This document shows positions 58,044 to 64,000 of a stretch of DNA of 64,000 nucleotides, in pieces; within the stretch, counting starts at the first letter, position 1; each line of letters opens with the position of its first letter. Under the pieces are notes generated by a model that was not told the DNA's origin, did not search any database, and saw nothing but the letters and a program-made list of their open reading frames with translations. Source of the DNA: Vitellaria paradoxa (lineage: Eukaryota; Streptophyta; Magnoliopsida; Ericales; Sapotaceae); NCBI GenBank assembly GCA_019916065.1, contig CM034237.1:21783752-21847751 (forward strand), read 5' to 3'. A program made the position numbers and the translations under genes.

Positions 58044-59386
58044 ACATGACTGTAGTTTAAAAATGACCCTTTGATTTTGATTCAAGCAGAAAACTGATGT
58101 GATAGCCGTATTATTTTAAACGGTCGTATTATTTCAAATAATTAATCTGGATTTGGGAAATTTTATAGCTAGTGACACTTCATTTTAAATGGAGGTGACT
58201 GGCATGGGCGATATAAGTTTGGAAACAATAAACTCGGACTATTGTATTAAAATTTTACGGTACAAATACATTTATTTTTTTTTAAATATATAAATGTATT
58301 TAAATTGTTGAATTTTAAAATAGTTAAAAAACGCTTACGTCACCGAGCTAACTATCAACTCTCCCAAAACCTTACATTTTCTTCTGTTATATCATATCCC
58401 ACTGAAAGATCTCTTCAATTAATTTCTTAATCAACATATATATGTTGAAAACGAAACGGTAGAATGAAGCCAATTACACTAAAATAATAAATAAATAAAT
58501 AAAAATGAAAAGTTTCCATATCATATTTTGAAAAACAAAGAAAAAGAGGAAAAATCTTCCACCACAATTAAAGTAATGGTCACGTTGATTGACAAGCTCC
58601 TGAACTACTTTTTCGAACGAAGAAGGAAAGAAAATTCCATTGCCGATATTTATATTTCAAAACTCAACCCTAGATAATTTGAGAATTCTGCCCCCATATC
58701 AATAATAATTGCAGAGTGAGAGAGATGGATAAAGTCAAATTTCAAAATCAGATAGGAAGCAAGTATATTTAATTTTTAAAATATCTGAATCTCTTTAATC
58801 CAATTCCAGAATTGTAATCATATTGTGTTTTAGTTATGACATTGAACAAACTTTTTGGGAGTATTGTATGGAACTAAGAATCTCCATCGCTGGATGTCCC
58901 CAAGTCATCTAAAATTAAAGGCAAGCAAACTCTTGTACGGTTCAAGAGTCAATCGCTGAAATAGTGTACCAGGTCATATAGACCAGTGCAATATTTATTC
59001 GTTGAATCATTAAGAGTAAATTCGACAGTATATATTTTAAAATTAAATTTGAGATTAAGTAAATTCAACTACATGTATTTTAAAATTAATTTAGAGATTG
59101 AATCTTAAATTCATTGATTAAAACTCATGCAATTTAAAATTGGATTTTCATTCTTTTACTCTTTATTAATCTCTCTCTTCCCAAATTTATTTCTAGATCT
59201 ATCATTCCCTCTTACAAATGAGTTGTTTCTTTGTCTACCAATTTCTTGTCTAAATAAATTTCTCTTCCAAATAAATTTCTTTGCGACCAATTTCTAGTTT
59301 GGCCTAATAAATTAATTAATCAAGTATTTCCTTCTCAAATCTCCAACCTGATATTTTATTCTCAGTTCATAAACATTGTTGACTAA
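58044..59386. other. Non-coding stretch, nothing recognised
   Basis: No gene, RNA or element ends that can be supported. The composition is AT-rich without obvious repeats from elsewhere in the window. Confidence 0.5.
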
Positions 59387-59945
59387 TGTCACACTTCAAA
59401 TTTCGTGACCTCAGGAGTAGGTGATTCAAGTCGCATATACCAATGAACATTTACTCATTTCCCCCTAATCAGAGTAATGACCATACACTCCAGAGCAGAC
59501 ATTCACAATGTATACTAATAAACTAACCATAAAATAATAACAAAGTAGCATTGGTTAAACCAGACATAATAATTCTAACATAATCCCAAACAAGATAATA
59601 AATAAATCTTGACTTTATGGCCTTACAATCCAATCAAATAAGTCAAATTAAATATTATTACGGTCTTAACATGAAATTAAAATGATAACATCTATTTTTC
59701 AGTAAGCTGGCAACTGATTCAATACAATGGTCGCACCCCACCACATACTTAAGATCCGCACTTCCACCACAATCAGTAGGGATGTGAACACCAACTACTT
59801 GTGCCCACGATACAAAATACCATCGTATATAATATGCAGTATAGATTGATCATCATGCAATCATATTAAATCAATATCAGATAATCATATACTAATAAAT
59901 ACCCAAACTAGTAAACCACAATCAATATCAACTATTAAATCAGGA
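59387..59945 (-). mobile_element. Gypsy-type LTR fragment
   Basis: Its edge tgtcacacttcaaatttcgt is the reverse complement of an LTR 3' end, closely matching cacaaaatctgaggtgtgaca at 63607-63627. It continues with LTR-like sequence and breaks off at about 59945 where copia coding begins. Confidence 0.6.
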
Positions 59946-59949
59946 AATT

Positions 59950-60998
59950 TTGGGTTTTCAAAACATTTTGTTGCTCGATGTAGGCTTTTCTTTAAGAATG
60001 GCATTCAAAATTGCACTCTTAACATCCATTTAGTATAATTTAAATTTTAGAAAACATGTAGTGACAAAAAGTAACCTAATGGATTCAGGATGAGCAATAG
60101 GTGCAAAAGTTTCATCAAAGTCAACACTCTCCACTTGCGTGTAACATTGAGCAGCAAGCTTAGCCTTATTTCTAATGACATTGCCAAAATCATCACTTTT
60201 GTTTTTGAATATTCATTTAGTTCCAATAATGTTAGTGTGAGTAGGTCTAGGCACTAAGGTCCATACATCATTCCTAACAAATTGATTTAGCTATTCATGC
60301 ATGGCATTTCCCAGTTATCATCAAGTAAAACTTCTTTAACATTCTTAGGTTCAACTAAAGAAACATAACACAAAAAAGTGACCTTATTTCTTAATTGCTT
60401 GCGTGTTTTCATTCTATCAATTACCTCTCCAATGACTTGACTTAATGAGTGGTTCAACTTCACTCTTGAAGATGGTTACAACTAAATGGTAGTCCCAATT
60501 GGGGCATGAATCTCTTCTTCTCATAGGCTTGGTTTGAGAAGGAAAGTAGATAGCTAGCTAGCTAAAAATAAACCAGCTATTTTTGTTTTTGGGAAGAAAA
60601 AAATAAGGTGGTGTTTCTAGGTGGATTTTTAGTTTTAGTTAATTTAACATTTTTGCCCTTTAAGGTTTAAAAGAAGATTAAAATGTAAGAGGATAAATTT
60701 GGTTATTTTACAAATTGGCAAATAAGCCAATTAGTTCCTTGGATCCTAAATGATACCTTAGCTCAACTTTTTCTTCTTTAATTTTCTCACTTGCCTCTGC
60801 TGGCTTGTCTAAATAACCATCATCTTCTTCAATCTATTGAAAAATAGTGAAATCAATGTGATGATCAACAACATTAATGGATTCCATAATAGAAGAAGTT
60901 TCAAATTAAACAGACGAAAAACATGACTATTAGAAGAATAGCCTAAAAGATTCCTTCATCACTTCGGGAGTCAAATTTCCCAAGGTTATCTCTATATT
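59950..60998 (-). pseudogene. Reverse-transcriptase relic of a SIRE/Maximus copia (element F)
   Basis: Minus-strand fragments in order: sequence matching 52547-52680 (integrase C-terminal region, 60850-60998), then EPKNVKEVLLDD near 60350, then NIIGTK-IFKNKSDDFGNVI, then DFDETFAPIAHPESIRLL and MDVKSAILNAIL near 60020, i.e. the N-terminal half of copia reverse transcriptase. Stops throughout. 60540-60770 is unrelated sequence inserted in the relic. The gypsy LTR at 60999 cuts its upstream part. Non-functional. Confidence 0.75.
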
Positions 60999-63627
60999 TG
61001 TAATACCTCGGACTTGGTATTAACCTAAGTATGAGGTTTTTGATGTATTTTAGAAGTAATGTATGTTAATTTAGTAGTATGGATCATTAATGGTACTCTA
61101 GAGTTGAGAACTTTGAAAAAGGTGAGCTAAGCAATCAAAAGATGGCATTTTAGCAAGAGTGCGGGAGGAGGACACCTTGGGTGCACATTTGAGAAGGGTT
61201 TGGGCACCCAAGGTACAATAGACTTGATAGCTATGGTTGCTCTGAATTGTGCAGCCAACCCTTCACACCTATAAGTCTATAACCAGCTAGGGGGAGTAGG
61301 GGAGGTCTGAAATTTACTGTTTGGGATTAAAATATTGGCTTAAATATATATATGTGTGTGAGATGATGCAAGAAAGAGAGAGAGAGAGAGAGAGAGATAG
61401 GGAAATTGTTTGGAGAAGAAAAACCGGGTAAAAAGCAACAAAAGAGCAAGGAAGAAGTGGAAGAGGAACCGGGTGGAATCCTTGAGAGTAAGTTCTTCTA
61501 GCCTAAGTAGAAATCAAATTAACCTTGTAAATATGTAATTAGACCCTCAAGGAACCCTTCTATGTGATTCATTTATAGTTTGAATCAATGTGTGAAAGGA
61601 TTGAACCCATTAAAGTTTGGAAGCTTGGAACTGAATGATACCATCTTGTTGATCCATCTTCTTTCAACTTGAGGTAGGGATTTAATGCTACTTTCTTACA
61701 TATGTGATGTGTAACAAAGAGTAGAACACCATTAGAAAACCTTTTTCAAGTCTTGTCTTCATCTATGGAAGAGAATTGAAGTTATATAGACATATATACG
61801 TATGTATAGGTTGAGAGAGTGAAGTTGATGTTTTGATCCCTAACTTGACCCAAAGTTGATAAAAGCTCAAATTGTTGGTTTCTTTTGATGCCTAAGAGAC
61901 TTGTGGTGATGTTAGAAACATGAAATTTTAAGTATATTAACCTTAACTTGGTCAATTTGAGGTCCCAAGAGTGAAAAATCAAGAAACCAGAAAATATAGC
62001 ATAAAACTCATAACTTGGACCAAGCTGTGGGCGCACGAGGTGAGAAACAGTTGGGCACCCAGCACCTTGGGCGCACAAGACATGGGCTCCTGGCCTCCTT
62101 AGGTGCACAAGCCCTTGGGCACACGGCTAAGTGCTAGCTTGGGCACCCACCGAGCCTAGGTCTATTTCTTGACTTTGTTCAATTTATCCTTCCATCTTAG
62201 GTTTATGAAAAGATTCAGTAACATGTTTTTGCATGAAACTTTATTTGTTTAATTGCATGGATTGAGAAAGGGTAATGTGTTCTAAAAAGTTATCAGGAGT
62301 TGATTATCTTAAGCTAATGGAATTTAACTTGTAAAGTTGAATAAATGTCACTTTGAATAAAATGAATTGGAAGGATACCATGACATAAAAACCTTGATCA
62401 ACTGGAACAGTGAATGTGTTATATTAAAAACAAAATATTGATGAATGTAAGTATGGGATTGAATGAATTAAACGTTAATTTGATCAAAAGAATCGTATTC
62501 ATAATGTTGATAATGTTGGATGTTTAATGATGTTTGATCAAAGTTGATATGTGATAAATCTTGGGATGAACCGAAACATGGATATGTGTCGTGGGAAAGT
62601 TTATGATGTTGAATCTGAATATATGTTTAAAAGAATTGGAATGTGATTGATGATGTGCCGGGGGCTACAGTGGGGTACGGAAAATAGGAAGGGTTTTGAG
62701 ATTACCCTCGGATTAAAAAACCCGAAACCTGCGCAGGGTTTGGTATCAATGCCAGTAGGTTAGTAGCCCACAACATTTTGTGTGTATGGGTTACCCGTGA
62801 TCCTGGACTGTGATCCTAAATGATGGTATTTAGTTTACCATTTTTGTTGGGTTTAGACCCATAAAAGACGGTGTTGTGTATGCACCCAACCCCCGATGAC
62901 TTGTGTGACTATGGTTATGTGATGGACTGATGAAAAGTGATAATGGGGATATGGTTATGTGGTTGAACAGTGATTAAATAATAAAGTGAAAATGAAATGT
63001 GATTTGAATTTAATTAGTGAGATATCAGAAGTTGAGTTTTATTTGAAATTCAATTCTTACTATAGTATTGTTGTGTGATAATATGTTATATTCCAAATTG
63101 GTTATGTCATGATGTTGGTGAATTGTTACAGCACTAAACATAGTTGAAGTAGCTAATTAAATCATAAATAGCATGCATGGTTGGATTACATATCGTATAT
63201 GTTTGTTTGAGGCATCGTGGGCACAAGTGGGCCCGTGCTTACGACCCTACAGATTTTGATGCAGGAACATATCATAACAATTAAGTGAGCTAATGGGGTT
63301 GGACTAGAAGTGCATTGCATGAGCCCTTTTAAACTTAGCAAGGCTTTTGGTTTCTTAGTACAAGTTTTATTTGAAATTATAATATTGTACATTTTTAGAC
63401 TAATTCGATATGGTTGTAAGGGCCTTAAGGCCTACAATTTGCATTAATAGGAAGAGTGTATGGGTAAGTGACCTAGCATTGGTCATGGTTAAACTCATGT
63501 TATCTTACTTTATGTCTTAGGCTCACTTAGAGGTTATTGTATTACTCTGATTATGGAATGGTTATATTAGTGCATGTTATATGTGATTATCACTCACCCT
63601 TCAGGTCACAAAATCTGAGGTGTGACA
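60999..63627 (+). mobile_element. 5' LTR of a gypsy-type element (element I), 2,629 bp
   Basis: It starts tgtaatacctcggacttgg and ends aaatctgaggtgtgaca, followed after three bases by a primer-binding site. It interrupts the copia relic at 60998. Internal features: a GA microsatellite (61375-61397) and a cluster of gggcgcac/ttgggcaccc phrases (61160-61215 and 62030-62150). Long LTRs of this kind occur in Tekay/Del-type chromoviruses; that assignment is inferred, since pol lies outside the window. Confidence 0.85.
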
Positions 63628-63630
63628 GGT

Positions 63631-63642
63631 TGGTATCAGAGC
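63631..63642 (+). other. Primer-binding site of element I
   Basis: tggtatcagagc, an exact tRNA-Met complement. Confidence 0.9.
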
Positions 63643-63755
63643 TTAGGTCAGAATACTTAGGCGTATGGGGAGTCTTGCAATCTCATATTACATGTTTACA
63701 TAATATTGAATTTAAAGTTAATTGTAGGATCTAATTGGTCTTGTATAAACTCTAG

Positions 63756-64000
63756 ATGGGAATGGAAAAAGAGGAGATCAGTAATACCAAAGCCCAACCA
63801 GTTGAGGAGAAGATTGAGTGGGCCGATGGTGATATCTTTACCCAAGTAGCCACCAAGGGTTTAGCTGAAACACAACCCTAGAACATGTCTGGAGATATGG
63901 CAGGGATAAACTTGGTGCCAACAATAGTAGATCATCAGATGGTACCTTACTATAGGATGTCGTACTCAGTTTCATATCCAACGCATTATCCGTATCAATA
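63756..64000 (+). pseudogene. gag start of element I, cut by the window end
   Basis: ATG at 63756 opens MGMEKEEISNTKAQPVEEK; the frame meets TAG at 63879-63881 after ETQP and then stays open to the window end, including NMSGDMAGINLVPTIVDHQ. The stop is one C-to-T change from CAG. Position directly behind LTR and PBS identifies it as gag; no conserved domain is reached before the window ends. Confidence 0.55.

Noticed and set aside
61782..62108. 108-codon minus-strand ORF
   Set aside because: It lies antisense in a gypsy LTR, has no recognisable motif and overlaps the repeated GC-rich phrases.

Overview
This is nuclear DNA of a flowering plant, most likely a eudicot. It is AT-rich and full of Ty1/copia and Ty3/gypsy long-terminal-repeat (LTR) retrotransposons, MITEs and a CACTA element. 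Its one intact gene has the exon structure of a plant cysteine-rich receptor-like kinase (CRK). The species cannot be named from the sequence.

Only one gene looks functional: a 7-exon, 659-codon CRK on the minus strand (46352-49184). A paralogue with the same exon plan lies on the same strand at 19038-27237. It is dead: frameshifts in exons 1 and 2, a 335-bp hAT-like MITE in exon 1, a 4.9-kb copia element in exon 3, a stop in exon 4, and loss of the HRD arginine and the DFG aspartate. A third relic (29525-29590) keeps only the signal-peptide start. A fourth (about 57850-58043) is a DUF26 fragment on the plus strand. Flanking blocks (540-1580, 28138-29522, 29941-30755; 11640-11962 plus 18473-19037 against 44960-46350) are also paralogous, so the window is a decayed CRK tandem cluster.

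Layout: 1-5372, AT-rich DNA with a foldback MITE, Harbinger/Tourist-like elements and a paralogous block. 5373-11525, plus-strand SIRE/Maximus-type copia relic (LTR, primer-binding site (PBS), gag) split by a 3,851-bp CACTA element (6558-10408). 11963-18472, minus-strand copia with both LTRs and a 5-bp target-site duplication (TSD), itself holding a 2.1-kb gypsy-type solo LTR. 19038-27237, CRK pseudogene with its nested copia. 27604-30755, MITE and duplicated CRK upstream DNA. 30756-32990, a decayed reverse-transcribing element with a pararetrovirus-like promoter/PBS region. 32992-38806, gypsy gag start, LTRs and a 2.85-kb solo LTR. 38812-41140, nothing but a small MITE. 41140-41310, a small GC-rich ORF. 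41789-44623, a truncated copia gag/protease between 311-bp direct repeats. 45919-46175, SINE-like insertion. 46352-49184, the intact CRK. 50190-57310, MITE copies, an inverted repeat and a SIRE-type copia relic with its 5' LTR. 57341-58043, duplicated CRK-flank DNA and the CRK relic. 59387-60998, gypsy LTR and copia reverse-transcriptase relics. 60999-64000, a 2.6-kb gypsy LTR with PBS and the start of gag, running off the window.

The paralogous CRK blocks supply 'empty sites', so several insertions are defined here by comparison as well as by their ends. All assignments are by eye; no alignment or database search was run.
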